A DNA stretch of 64,000 nt from Brassica napus (lineage: Eukaryota; Streptophyta; Magnoliopsida; Brassicales; Brassicaceae): NCBI RefSeq assembly GCF_020379485.1, contig NC_063445.1, positions 56,755,422-56,819,421 of the forward strand, given 5' to 3'. Under the pieces are notes generated by a model that was given only the letters and a program-made list of their open reading frames with translations, was not told the origin of the DNA and searched no databases. The position numbers were made by a program, and so were the translations under genes. Below, piece after piece: positions 35,784-48,565 of the stretch. Each line of letters opens with the position of its first letter. Within the stretch, counting starts at the first letter, position 1.

Positions 35784-37080
35784 TACGAACAAATAGTTAA
35801 TGACATGGAATAGTGATTTACATAAATATATGTATAAACTCACGGGTACCTACATACATAACAAGTGATGATTATATGAAAAAGAAGTAAAGACGAAGAA
35901 GATAGTTCTAAAAAAAATAAAAGACGAAGAAACTATTAGATTAAGTTGTTAACTTTGCATTGTATAGGACATATGCTTCACTTACAAGTAACAAAAAGAT
36001 CTACACTTAATTTAATTTAATCTAATTCATAAAGATGATGATTGCTAAGTGCCTGCAGCTATAAATTATTGTTGTGTACCAGAAAACATGAGGTATGAGC
36101 TCAATTACTATTAGTGTACCTCTCTTTTCGATGAAGCTTTATGTTAATAGATTGATTAGCATACAATAATGTTAATTTTATACTACTTTAATGCTAATTG
36201 CTCATTATTTGCTACAGTAAAGTATGGTCTGATTGTGGAATTCAATCACCACCATTATCAAAATCAAGATCAATTTGGCTTTATTTAATAATGGAAGTTA
36301 GGTTTGCGGCCTTTGGGGGCATACACACATATTTAGAATAATGTTACAAATTGGCTGAACTAAAAACAAACTAGCGTTGCATGGCTACGCAGTACGTGTA
36401 AGCAAATCGTGGGGAAAATAAATCAAATTACGTTACTTACGTCTCACGTACGTTACGACAATGTCTAGATCATATAATCCAAATGTTTATGATTTTTTCC
36501 ATGTAATGTATTTAAAAAGTGTATATTAACGTACATTTTAACCACTGGAATCTTAACCTGTAGGAAACTTCTTTCCTTTTGTATTTATATTATTCGTAAA
36601 GAAACAATTGGATGTAATGTCTCCAAGATGATCTTTGACTATTAATTACTTAAACTTTTTGAACTACTCTTTGAATAGCATACATAAGGTAGATGATATT
36701 GTTGTACACATCATGTGACTTTTAAACATTATTATTATAGCTAGAGCAGGTGAGGTGAGAATCGATGAAGACATAACTACGTCCAATAATTCTAACTGGC
36801 CACATTTCAAAACCAACAAATATTCCTAATAATATAAGATAGCCAGTATGGAAACTGATTCATAATCATAACTTGATAAATTAATAGATATTCTTCAAAC
36901 ATGTAATACTAATAGTTAATCATAACACAAATACCAAAATTTGATGTGATGTTTTTTCTGTTAATAATTTACGGCTATTATGGCCTAGCACCGATAACTC
37001 ACTTGGTTACTTAATTAGTATGGATTTCCTTATGGTCTCAGGAGGTTGAAAGTATTTGCTTATGAGTTCCAGTCTTCGCT
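35784..37080. other. Gene-free AT-rich stretch
   Basis: No gene recognised. At 36985-37080 a possible tRNA-like SINE head occurs (CACTTGGTTA, GGTCTCAGGAGGTTGAAAG), directly before the poly-G tract. Confidence 0.4.
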
Positions 37081-37084
37081 CGGT

Positions 37085-37122
37085 GGGGGGAGGGGAGGGG
37101 GGGGGGGGGGGGGGGGGGGGGG
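37085..37122. repeat. Poly-G tract, including 26 consecutive G
   Basis: GGGGGGAGGGGA is followed by an unbroken G run at 37097-37122. It is extreme for this AT-rich locus, a strong G-quadruplex candidate, and also a place where assemblies commonly miscount length. Confidence 0.9.
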
Positions 37123-37289
37123 TGGTTAGGGGAATGGTCTATATCTTAATAAATACTTATTAACAACTATTGATTCTAGATGAAAGGAAACGTATTAGTT
37201 ATGATACGCTATATATTGTGGTAGTTTATTATATTATACGAAATCGAAAGAATCATACCCACTCAATAAATTTATATGTTAATTTCAAA

Positions 37290-40200
37290 TTGCTACCTCC
37301 AATCGACGCAAGCCAGCAAGCTCAAAGGACACAAAAGCAGCAAGTGGCGGGCACTCATCGGACTCACAACCAATCTGTAATCTGATACCAGCGATCAAGA
37401 GAAAGAAGAAGATGGATTTTCACAATCCATCCGATCGGGTTCCTTAGCCATTGCAAGCTGGAACTGTCAAGGACTGGGGAATCCCGAGACAGTTCGACGG
37501 TTACGGGAAATCAAAAAACAGATCTTCCCGGATATACTGTTCTTATCAGAAACTAAAAACCCCAACGAGTTTGTTTTGAAGAAGCTGGAACAACTGGACT
37601 ATGAAGAACATGTCTTAGTACCTCCCTTAGGACATGGAGCAGGAGGCCTGGCCTTACTGTGGAAGAAAGAAATAAATCTCTCTGTACTTTCTGCTTCAGC
37701 AAACTGTATTGACACCAGTATTACCTTTGAAGGAAAAAATTTCTATTCTTCCTTTACCTATGGAGATACAGACAGAATCCAACGTAGAGAGATGTGGAAT
37801 AACCTGGTCGATATTTCTAACTAGAGAGACGCGCCCTGGTTTATTACTGGAGATTTCAACGATATATTGAGCGCTGGCGAGAAAACTGGGGGTCCAGACA
37901 GGCCTGAAGGTTCTTTTAGCGACCTTCGTACTTTCTATTCCGAAGAAGACCTCTTTGACCTTAGACACTCCGGTGATCCCCTATCATGGAGAGGACAACG
38001 AGGCACTCATCTTGTGCGATGTCGCCTGGATAGAGCCGCAGCCAACACAGCTTGGGCGGAAAATTATCCATCAGCAAGGAGTCAATATTTAGGCTTTGAT
38101 CTTTCACCGGATCACAAGCCGCTCATCTCATATTTTGAACCAAATAGGAAGAAACGGAAAGGGCTCTTCCGCTACGATAGACGTCTAAAGGACAATGCTG
38201 AAGTGAAGGAACTAGTCCGAGAAGCCTGGCAAGGTGACCGTAATGCACATGTCTCCGACAGGATAGCACACGTGAGAAGAGCAATATCAGAATGGAACAA
38301 AGAACAAGCTCGCAACAGCAAACTTATCATTGAAGGAAAAAGAATCGAACTTGATGAAGCGTTGTCAAGTGATCAAAACGACACGGGCTTGATACAGAGA
38401 ATCTCTGCTTAACTTAACAAGGCGTATGAGGACGAAAAGGCATACTGGAAGCAAAGAAGCCGTTTTCTATGGCTGAGATTAGGTGATCGGAACACGGGTT
38501 TCTTCCATGCCACATCCAAAAAGAGGAGACGCGCCAACACCTTTACTGTCCTTGAAAATGAAGAGGGAACCGTGGTTCACAAAGAGGAAGATATTGCGAT
38601 GGTTATCGTTAGATATTTCAACAAAATGTTCACCAGCCAGGATGGAGACAGGGAGGAGACTGTCCACCTCGCACTCAGACCAATCATAACCGAGGAGCAG
38701 AACAACGATCTCATCAGACACCCTCCCCACACGAAATCCGCAACGCTGCATTCTCCATTCATACGGACAAGGCTCTGGGTCCAGACGGTTTTTCAGCGAG
38801 TTTTTTCCACAGCAACCGGGAGAACATTGGCGAGGATATAGTTAAGGAAGTACATGGATTCTTCTCCACTGGAGTTCTTCCTGAGCACATCAATGACACC
38901 CACGTCCTACTGATCCCGAAGAACAAGAACCCGCAAACGGTTGCTGACTACCGTCCTATTGCCTTATGTAATGTGTATTACAAGATAATCTCCAAGATTA
39001 TAACAAAGAGACTCCAGCCCCTGCTCTCATCACTGATCTCAGAAAACCAGTCGGCTTTTGTACCGGGAAGAGCGATCTCGGACAATGTTCTAATCACTCA
39101 TGAAATTCTCCACTACCTCAAAACATCTAAGGCGGAAAAGCATTGCTCAGTGGCAGTTAAAACTGACATGAGCAAGGCATACGACCGTTTGGAGTGGGAG
39201 TTTATTGAACTGGTCTTACAGCGACTAGGATTCCATCAAGTGTGGATAAACTTGATCATGCAATGTATATCCACTGTTACATATTCTTTTCTCATCAACG
39301 GCTCGCCTAGAGGAAAGGTATCACCGAGTAGAGGTATCCGTCAAGGAGACCCACTCTCACCATACATATTCATCTTATGTAGTGAAGTGCTCTCGGGACT
39401 TTGTAACAGAGCACAAGAAGAAGGAAGACTACAAGGCGTTCGAATTGCAAGGGGGCGTCCCCGAATAAATCATCTCCTCTTTGCTGATGATACAATGTTC
39501 TTTTTGAGCACTAATTCGACCTGCCGAGCTGCCTTACGAGACATATTACAACGATATGAGGAGGCCTTAGGACAGACTATCAATCCCGAGAAGTCAGCCA
39601 TCACCTTCTCGAAGCATACTCCTTCGGATTTGAAGCAAGCAGTCAAGGATGACCTCCAAATTCAAAAAGAGGGCGGTACTGGAAAATACTTGGGACTACC
39701 GGAGCAATTCGGTAGGAAGAAGAAGGACCTCTTTGCATCAATAGTGGATCGAATCAAGCAAATAGCAAGTGCCTGGTCAACAAAATTTCTCTCTACTGCG
39801 GGAAAGATGGTCATACTGCAAAGTGTTCTTAGCGCTGTATCGTCCCACTCTATGACTTGCTTTAAACTCCCCATTTCGCTAGGCAAGAGGATACAGTCTA
39901 CGGTTACTCGTTTTTGGTGGGACAAGAGAGAAGGCGAGAGGAAAATGGCGTGGATTGCATGGGAAAAGCTTGCTCAGCCAAAGTGTAGAGGTGGACTTGG
40001 ATTCCGAGACTTTGAAAGTTTCAACGATGCTCTCTTGGCTAAATTGAGTTGGCGCCTAACTCAACACCCTGAAGGACTTTTGGGACGCACCTTATTTGGA
40101 AAATACTGTGCAGCGGAGGACTTCTTACTCTGTCCTAAAACGGATGCGATCTCCCATGATGGAGAGGAATATTGATAGGACGAAACCTGCTACTACAGAA

Positions 40201-41371
40201 TCTAGGTTGGGCGATCGGAGATGGCCAAGACATCAAGATATGGAGTGACCCATGGCTCAGTTTCGTAAAACCGGAAAGACCCACTGGCCCCCCACCAGAG
40301 AGGTACACACAAAGCACGGTTGCTGACCTGCTGGTTACCGGAACTACGGAATGGAATTTGCAGGAAATTAGATGTATCTGTCCTGCCTACGAGCAGCAAA
40401 TTCTGAGTATAAAACCAAGCAAAAAGGGAGCGAAAGACAAAATGGTTTGGCTAGGTACTAAGTCAGGAGAGTACTCGACAAAAACTGGATATGCAGTTGC
40501 AAGCCTGTCCCAGGTTGATGAAGATGACCAAAACAACCAAAACATGGTTGACTTCAACTGGAACAAAAGCGTTTGGGGTCTGAACACTGCACCAAAAATC
40601 AAAATGTTTGTATGGAAAGCTCTGCGTAGAGCCCTCCCTGTGGGAACTAGACTGATCGAGCGACATATTAACGTCGACCCAAGATGCAAGAGATGTGGAG
40701 AACCTGAATCTATAACTCATCTTCTGTTCCACTGCCAGTTTGTGAAGGATGTGTGGCTCGCTGCTCCCTTCAACCTTGGCTTTGACAGTAGCGGAATTCT
40801 AGATTTAATGGAATGCTGGGAACACCTAAAGAACCTAACGTGCTTACCCCTGACAGGTCTAGCTACGGGAAACCTCCCCCCCTGGATACTCTGGTCGCTT
40901 TGGATAGCCCGCAACAACCTCCTTTTCAACAACAGAACTTCGAAGCCGGAGGATATCCTCACTAAAGCGATTGCAGGAGCGAGAGAATGGTAGAATGGAC
41001 AAGAGAAGACACAACTACCAAAAAGGAACCTAGTTCCAGCAAGAACAAGAGAAGAGAGAGTAAAATGCAGGACTGATGCGGCTTGGAAAGCTTCTGGAAG
41101 TATTGCGGGTCTTGGGTGGAACATCATCGATGGAAATGTGCCTCTTAGTTTTTCTGCCTTTGAGCTGAATGTCCACTCGCCTCTGGTTGCGGAGAGCATT
41201 GCAATGAGAGAAGCTATGGCGAAATGCCTTGAATTGGGTCTGGATTCTGTCTGCTTTGAATCTGATTCATCTCAGCTGATAAATGCCATAAATGAAGAGA
41301 AGATACCACTGGAAGTTTATGGAATTGTCTCAGATGATGAATGAATTAGTTGTGTTCAAAAAAAAAAAGAA
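37290..41371 (+). mobile_element. LINE (L1-type) non-LTR retrotransposon, 5'-truncated and mutated
   Basis: Domain order on the plus strand is endonuclease, reverse transcriptase, zinc-binding zf-RVT region and RNase H-like end, followed by an A tail (41358-41368). A possible end of ORF1 is seen at about 37290-37385; the rest of ORF1 and the 5' UTR are missing. I could not find a convincing target duplication, so the left boundary is approximate. An (ATT)n run follows the tail. Confidence 0.88.
37438..41344 (+). pseudogene. LINE ORF2 (endonuclease - reverse transcriptase - RNase H), broken
   Basis: The APE-type endonuclease begins ASWNCQGLGNPETVRRL and keeps its metal and catalytic motifs (FLSETK, ITGDFND, SPDHKPL). 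The reverse transcriptase includes VADYRPIALCNVYYKIISK, SAFVPGRAISDN, KTDMSKAYDRLEW, GIRQGDPLSPYIF and the catalytic LLFADDTMFF (about 39470-39500). The zf-RVT segment has CKRCGEPESITHLLFHC. The RNase H-like end has TDAAWKASGS, AESIAMREAM and ESDSSQLINAI. Damage: stops at about 37823, 38410 and 40993, and frameshifts near 38720 and 40165. The longest open piece (38973-40175) covers most of the RT, so inactivation is probably not ancient. Confidence 0.9.
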
Positions 41372-41379
41372 TAGCGATA

Positions 41380-41411
<32 letters not shown>
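41380..41411. repeat. (ATT)n microsatellite after the LINE tail
   Basis: About ten TTA/ATT units directly downstream of the A-rich tail, a common fate of LINE tails. Confidence 0.9.
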
Positions 41412-41883
41412 GTCATAACTAACATAGTGAATGGTACTAACAACTTCAATGGCACTAGTAATGCTGTCACTAGATGCCCATTTTCTTCAATGGGTGGTTG
41501 CTCAGTCGATGTATAAAATTTGCTCCAGACTTTTTCATGTATATATTAATTTGTGTTATAGATTTCTATTTATATACATTCGAACCAAAAAATATAATCG
41601 TGTGTATTTAGCAAAAATAAAATAAAATAATCGTCTTATTTAATATTATTAAGCTAAATGATGAAATTATAAGTCCAAGTGTTTTTTTTGAAACACCATA
41701 AATCCCTGGTGTATATTAGTATATATGTTCACATTAGTTAGATTTTGGTAGAACATGAATATCGATAGCGATGGACCATCTGACAAACATCACTTGCGAA
41801 CAAATGGCCTTCAAAAACTGATCTTTACATGTTTCCTTCTATTTCATGTTGTATAATCTCAAATCAATGTTCAGTATTGTACC

Positions 41884-42063
41884 CGGACGAGCTAGCTCAA
41901 CTGGTAACACTTCAGACTCCGGTTTGAGAGGTCACGAGTTCGAGTCTCGGGCGGGGAAGAGTGTCCAGGGCCGTAATGGTACAGACACAGGCTGGCTCCG
42001 GGCTTAGGAGGGAATTAGGACCGAAGGCCCGAACCCCGCCAGGTTAAACAAAAAAAAAAAAAA
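41884..42063 (+). mobile_element. tRNA-derived SINE
   Basis: The head has pol III box A (TAGCTCAACTGGTAACA) and box B (GAGTTCGAGTCTC) at tRNA spacing. It is followed by a GC-rich body (GGGCCGTAATGG, GGCTGGCTCCGGGC, CCGAACCCCGCCAGG) and ends in an A run at about 42049-42063. Total about 180 bp, normal for plant SINEs. I could not find a clear target duplication. Confidence 0.85.
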
Positions 42064-43039
42064 GAATATAGCAACAGGTGGGACCCCAAAAATGGAATGG
42101 ACCCCGTTCTTACAATAATATATACCCTAATACATATTAAAAAAAGAAAAATATATATATATATATATATGAGACTGTGAGAGTAAAATTTTGAAAACGA
42201 GAAACACATGATTCCCTTTTATACATAGTGAACTATACCTTTCATTATGGATCACTTGGAATATAAGCAACTTGTTCATTCACTGGCCACCCAACTTTAA
42301 TCAAGTAAGAGAAAAACAAAGTTCTATACCTTCCATCTTTTAAAAAGTCGTAAATCGTACAAATAATATAATATTTTTGGTTGCGTTTGAAAAAATGTTA
42401 TATTCGTATACATCAGAGTAGATAGAAGAAATTATACATATCAGAGTAGATAGAAGAAATTATAACACATAAAAAAATGATACAATATAGTTTCTTAAAA
42501 GCATTTTGAAACTTAAAAATGCAGAAGCAAGATAAGATAAGTCATATTACATGTTTACATGTAAACTACTTACGAAGAAGATTATGGTTTTGCTATCGAC
42601 CTGCGACTTTACTGTCGCCATTGGTTAGGTGTTCAATTGGCCATTGTCTTTCAACATCTCTATGATTTTTTAATATAGATAATGACAAGTATGTGAAAAA
42701 ATAAAAAGCAATCTGATATTTTTTAAAGTGGGATGAGAATGCATCAACTTTTATTTTGCAACATGCCCTACAGCCAGACAATATCGCATCAATTAAATAA
42801 ATACAAAAATGAACACATAATAGTTTAGCTCGACCATAACTTGTAAACTACTGGCTTTCCAGTAACATATTTCAAGCAATCTCTTTGTCTAACATAATAC
42901 ATTTCAAGATAAGAAAAAACCACCAATCCTGAATATGTAATTGTTTACTTATGATGTTTGTGAAACAGAAAATATAAGACTTTATCAATGATTTTATGTT
43001 TTACAAGAAATGTGTAGCCAGAGGTTTCCTCTTCTCTGT
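42064..43039. other. Gene-free stretch
   Basis: AT-rich. A (TA)n run lies at 42150-42170 and a short tandem repeat (CAGAGTAGATAGAAGAAATTAT twice) at about 42410-42465. Confidence 0.5.
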
Positions 43040-43818
43040 TTCAACATGTAATACAGCTTCAGTTTTGTTCTATTCCAAATCTCATTCACTAGTTTCCATG
43101 GGTAACGCTAATGATTGCGTCTGCATAAAACAACACAGCACAAGAGGAAATATCAGGTGATTTTTTGATGATACTGTGATCTATGAGTTGGTTTGTTTAC
43201 TAATTACTATATACCTCCATGGGCCGAGGAGCACCAAATGTTGCAAAACCTACGTTTCCTGGAGAGAATGTGACTCTCCCGAGAAGAGATCCAACACAAG
43301 TTTTCTATTCCAAACATCTCATCTTCAACTACTCTGGCTATATATAATCAAGGGAATCAAGTAAAGCAACAGAGATATATGTGATCCAACACAGATTATT
43401 GAGTTCACATGATCAGACTTTCACGCAAAACTCTTCCTGAAGTTTCTGTGTGACGCATATTTGGTTGGCTTCGGATAGAGTTTATGCCAATCTGCATATA
43501 GAAGCACATTGAGCAATGGTCTAAGTCAAGTTGTAATCCAAAGGAGTACTTGAAGGATCAAATTTCTCAGTTCACCTTTCTATTGAATGGTACTGATCTT
43601 GGAAGATAACAGGCAAGAACAGCAACATATGCTTCTCTGTAAAAGCCTTCAGTTCCTGTGGAATCCAGTACTGTCTTCTTCCCGTCTCAAATGTACCTTT
43701 TTGCTGTAATGAGGGGGAATCATAACTTGCTAATTAAGTTGCATTTAAGTGTGGATGAACTAAAAATCAACCACCGGCTAATTTACCCTCTTAAGCGCTT
43801 CTAGGAGCTCTTCTCTCC
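43040..43818 (-). pseudogene. Exon-like remnants of an unidentified minus-strand gene, cut by the Copia insertion
   Basis: Several open segments with plausible splice signals occur on the minus strand. One reads REELLEALKR into a GT donor at the Copia border. The next (about 43705-43580) reads KGTFETGRRQYWIPQELKAF and LFLPVIFQDQYHS. Others read WHKLYPKPTKYASHRNF (about 43490-43430) and VTFSPGNVGFATFGAP (about 43285-43215), with an end-like LALPMETSE at about 43080. The reading frame of the first segment continues across the 20-bp spacer between the Copia and CACTA elements. The phases of the later segments do not join cleanly, so it looks inactive. I do not recognise the protein. Confidence 0.45.
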
Positions 43819-44451
43819 TGTTGAACCACAACGGCGAAACTGTTTGACACAAGAACCAGAATCAAACACACAAATTTGCTGATACACTCTCTGACGAACT
43901 CGATGACGTAAGTAAGAAAGTTGAGTTTGTAGAATAATAGAGATAGGAAGAAGAATGCGGAAAAGATAGAAGATGGACACAAGAAATTGTTTACCTAGTG
44001 GTTCACCTAGAATGGTTTACGTCCACTGGGGCCTGACAAGAGGCAATCCACTATAATCTCAAGTATAAAGAATATAGAACCTCTCTTTCTCTCATAACCA
44101 AAGCTCACAAACCAAGCTAGGTCTTTTCTTGGACAAAGGAGAAAGAGTACACACGAGCTCCTCTTATATAGTAGGAGTCTATTAGGTTAACCTAGTCGGA
44201 TTAGAGCATTCGCCCCTTTCCATAAACCTATTAGGAAATATACCAAAATACTTGCAACTTTCATAACTCCATGAAAGTAATATTTCTAGGATCCTGCCGA
44301 CATTCATATCTCCATAAAAGTGACATTTTTTTTTTCCTAACATGACGTCCTTGTCTTGGTTTAAGTTACTCAATCTTGTTTGATTTTCATCACCAAATCC
44401 TGACGTAGTCCATGATGGATTCTCTGACGTAGCCACTGATGAATCCCAACA
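43819..44451 (-). repeat. 3' LTR of the complete Copia element
   Basis: 633 bp, TG...CA ends, nearly the same length as the partner LTR. Contains a TATATAG-type TATA region in the CTCCTCTTATATAGTAGGAG segment. Confidence 0.95.
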
Positions 44452-44533
44452 AACTCCACCTTGATGACATCAAACATGATCCACTACTTAGGTTAATAAA
44501 ACTTGTGCTTTGCCAGACGATGCCGAATGCTCC

Positions 44534-47500
44534 TCAGTGTTCGGACATCCCATGGAAGTCCACCGCTTCCTCAAACTTCTTAACTGGAACAACCTTGGTT
44601 AATATATCAGCAGGATTCTTAGAAGTACAGATCTTCTTCACACTTACATCACCTTGAGCGATAATATCCCTGATGAAGTGCATCTTTCTGCTGATGTGCT
44701 TAGTCCTCTCATGATACACATTGTTCTTGGCTAGACACAATGCACTTTGAGAGTCACACGATATCTCCACTGTGTCTTGCTTGAATCCAAGCTCCTCCGC
44801 TAAGCCCCTTAACCACATTCCTTCTTTGACCGCTTCAACCAGCGCCATATACTCTGCTTCAGTCGTTGACAGAGCCACTACAATTTGTAGACTTGATCTC
44901 CAGCTGATTGTATTACCACCAGCCATGAAAACATAACCTGAGAACGACCTTCTCTTGTCCAGATCTGAAGCAAAATCAGAATCACAGAAACCTTCAACCT
45001 TAAATACCTCATTCTTCCTGAAGCACAGTTTCAGATCTTGTGTTCCCTTCAGGTACCTTAATACCCACTTAACCGCAGTCCAATGAACCATCCCAGGCTT
45101 ACTCTTAAACCTGCTAACCAACCCAATGCATATCCCAGATCACACCTCGTGCCTATCATAGCATACATTATGCTTCCGATAGCATTAGCATATGGAATAT
45201 CCTCCATACTTGTCTCTGCTTCAGCATCGTCTAAGGCAGACAATTTGAAATATGCACCAACAGGCGTTGACACACTCTTTGACTCATCCATGTCGAATAC
45301 TTTGAGAACCTTCCTGATCTAACCAGATTGAGATAGTGTCAGAATCCCCTTCAAACGATCTCTCTCAATATCCATTCCCAAAATTCGTCTTGCTGGACCC
45401 AAGTCCTTCATCTCAAATCTATTGATGAGTAGCTGCTTCACCTTCATGAACTCTGCTGCATCCTTTGACGCAACCAACATATCATCCACATATAACAGTA
45501 AATAGATGTATGTACCATTGGTTAACTTCTTGATGTAGACACAGTGATCATATCCACTCTTCATAAATCCATGACTAACCACAAACTGATCAAAACACTT
45601 ATTCCATTGTCTTGGTGCCTGCTTTAGTCCATAAAGAGCCTTCTGAAGTAGACAAACGTGACCCTCTTTCCCTTTAACCTGAAATCCCTCTGGTTGCTCC
45701 ATGTAAATCTTTTCTTCAAGTGTACCATGAAGAAATGCAGTCTTTACATCAAGTTGCTCAAGCTCTAAATCATGATTCACTGTAATTGACAACATGAACC
45801 TTATGGACACATGTTTCACGACGGGTGAAAACACATCTTGATAGTCAATACCCTCCCTCTAAGAGTATCCCTTAGTAACTAACCGAGCCTTGAATCTAGG
45901 CTTCTCAACACCAGGTATACCAGACTTCAACTTAAAGACCCACTTGCAGCCTATCACCTTGCACTTACTAGGCCTTCTCACAAGCTTACAAGTTTGGTTC
46001 TTATCCAGTGAAGTCATCTCTTCACTACATGCTTCATCCCACTGCCTTCTCTCTTTGTTGTTCATCGCTCCATGATAGTCTTGAGGTTCCTCAGCACATA
46101 CGTCATCAGCTACATATAGCGCAAACGCTGCTATATCCTCCGAGTCAGAGTACCGTGCAGGTGGCACTATTCTTCTCCGAACTCTATCCCTTGCTAGCTG
46201 ATATCCTTCAAGACTTTCACCTTGTTCATCATCTGCGTCAACAGCTACTTCAGCTGTTTCGTCAACAGCTCCACCTGAAGGTTCAACTTCCGGTCCTGAC
46301 GCAGATCCTGCTGTTTCTCCCAGCACAGTCTTATTTCTTAGCTTCTCTGTGACATCTGCTTTAACATCACAGACACTCAAATCCTTGTAGACTTTATCTT
46401 CTGCAAATAACACATTCCTACTTATAACACATTTCTTCTCTCAAAGAAGCCAAATTTTGTATCCTTTCACACCTGATGGATAGCTGACGAAGATTCCCTT
46501 TTTAGCTCTGGCCTTGAGCTTTCCTTGATCTGCATAGATGTAAACCACAGATCCAAATCTTCTTAGGTGCAGATAACCGGGCTTCTTGCCCAACCAAAGT
46601 TCCTCCGGAATGTTCCCATCTATTGCAGAAGATGGACTCCTGTTTGTCACATACGCTGACGTAGACACCGCTTCAGCCCAGAATTGTTCCTCTAGACCCG
46701 ACTCAACCAGAAGGCACCTCACCTTCTCCATCAGAGTCATGTTCATACGTTCAGCTACACCGTTATGTTGTGGTGTATATGCACAAGTCCTATGTCTCTT
46801 GATTTCATGGTGCTTATAGAAGTTGTCAAACTCTGTGTTACAGAATTCAAGTCCATTGTCTGTTCTAAGACAACACACCTTCTTCTTGACTTGATTTTCC
46901 ACCAACTTCTTCCATTCACAGAATTTACTAAAGGCTTCTCCTTTAGTAGCTAGGAAGTATACCCAGACCTTCCTTGTGTAATCATCGATAATAGATAGGA
47001 AATATTGCTTCCCTGACAGACTTGGCGTCACATTTGGAGATCCCCATAAATCAGCATGTACATACATGAGAGCTTCACCTATATCATGTCTTCTGATGTT
47101 GAAGCTCAACCTCTTCTGCTTCCCCATCACACAGCTCTCACAGAACTCCAAAACTCCAATCTTCCTCTTATCGATCACCCCTCTCCGGGCAAGATCTGTA
47201 GATTCTTCATACTCATGTACCCAAGACGTCTATGCCACAAGATTGTCTCATCCATAGATGGTTTCTTCCTGACACTGCTGTTTATTTCACCTGACACAGT
47301 CTAACCATCTAACAGGAACAATGACCCAGACAAGGTTCCCTGAAGAGCTAGTTTACCATGCTTGTAAAACCTAGTCTTCCCATGTCCATCACTATGCACA
47401 AATCCTAACACATCCAAGGTTCCAGTAGATATCAAGTTCCTTCTTAATTCCGGAATATACCTGACATTCGTGAGCATCTTGACAGAACCACCATAAGCTT

Positions 47501-48530
47501 TGATGTTGATTGTATCAATCCCTTGCACTCCAACCGCGCAATCATTACCAAGAAGAGCCTGTCCTGAAGCCAACTATTCAAACATCTGAAACCAATCTCT
47601 CCTACACGTCATGTGGTAGGAGCATCCAGAATCAATCACCCACTTATCATGATACCACGTATCTGCTACCGACAGTGCATCATCTGTTGATTCACGATCT
47701 ATCACAACGGCTGCTTCAGCTTCATCTTCTCCTCCGCCATACTTCTTCTTGTAGGCGTAGCACTCCCTCTTGGTGTGCCCCTGCTTCTTGCAGAATCAGC
47801 AAGTTATCCTAGACCCTGAGATCGATCTAGACTTGCCCTTTTCTTTCCTCACAGGATCCCTCTTCTCAGTCCTTCCTCTAGCATAATATCCTTCACCACT
47901 ATCATGTGAAGCCGTAGAGGACTTCAGATCCTGATCTTTAGACCTTGATGCACTTGTCACCTCTTCCAACGACAATGTATCCTTGCCGTACTTAAGCGTT
48001 TCCTTGAGAGAATTGAACCATGAAGGAAGCGAATTCAAGAGCAGAATCGCTTGTACCTCCTCTGACACAGTTACATTCACGCTTGACAGGTGAGAGACAA
48101 TCTTCAAGAAGTCATCGATATTCTCATCCATACTCCGAGTATCGACCATCTTGAAGGTATAGAATTTGTGTTGCAAGTGAATTATATTCGGTAGAGTCTT
48201 CGAAAGATATAACCTCTCCAATGTAGACCATGTAGAAGTAGCTGACGTACACAACTCGATCTTCCTTAGCACATGATCTCCAACATTAAGAATGATCAGA
48301 TTCATCACCTTCTCTGATCTTTCAAGCCTTTCGGCTTCCTCTTTCACCAACCTCTCCCTGAATACATCTTTGTCTTCATCCTTCCTCATCACTGACACAG
48401 AAGGTGACGTAGACTCTTCTAACACATCCTTTAAACCAAGGACAGACAGATGCGCAAGCATCCTCTTCTTCCACAATTAGAAGTCACCCTTCCCATCAAA
48501 ATGCTCCACCTCAATTCTTGACTTCGCCAT
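44534..48530 (-). pseudogene. Copia gag-pol polyprotein, inactivated
   Basis: The start is MAKSRIEVEHFDGKGDF with an in-frame stop right after. The gag body ends in a CCHC knuckle whose second residue is a stop (CxFCKKQGHTKREC). Protease: WVIDSGCSYHMT. Integrase: LWHRRLGYMS, CESCVMGKQKR, then the catalytic core DLWGSP, IDDYTRKVWVYF, LRTDNGLEF and PQHNGVAERMN. RT: LDVKTAFLHGTLEEKIYMEQ, the YGLKQAPRQW line, and the catalytic LLLYVDDMLVA. RNase H: GFCDSDFASDLDKRRS, STTEAEYMAL. Stops interrupt at about 48480, 47796, 47574, 47301, 46438, 45857 and 45316, with frameshifts near 47190 and 45120. All catalytic motifs remain recognisable, so decay is recent but thorough. Confidence 0.93.
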
Positions 48531-48550
48531 TGACAACGACACCAACCAAG

Positions 48551-48562
48551 GCTCTGATACCA
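48551..48562 (-). promoter_or_regulatory. Primer-binding site (initiator tRNA-Met)
   Basis: The minus strand reads TGGTATCAGAGC three bases inside the right LTR, the same primer as the left-edge Copia element. Confidence 0.9.
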
Positions 48563-48565
48563 CTC

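Noticed and set aside
44534..48530. Functional Copia polyprotein by stop readthrough or frameshifting
   Set aside because: At least seven stops and two frameshifts are scattered through all domains, too many for programmed recoding.
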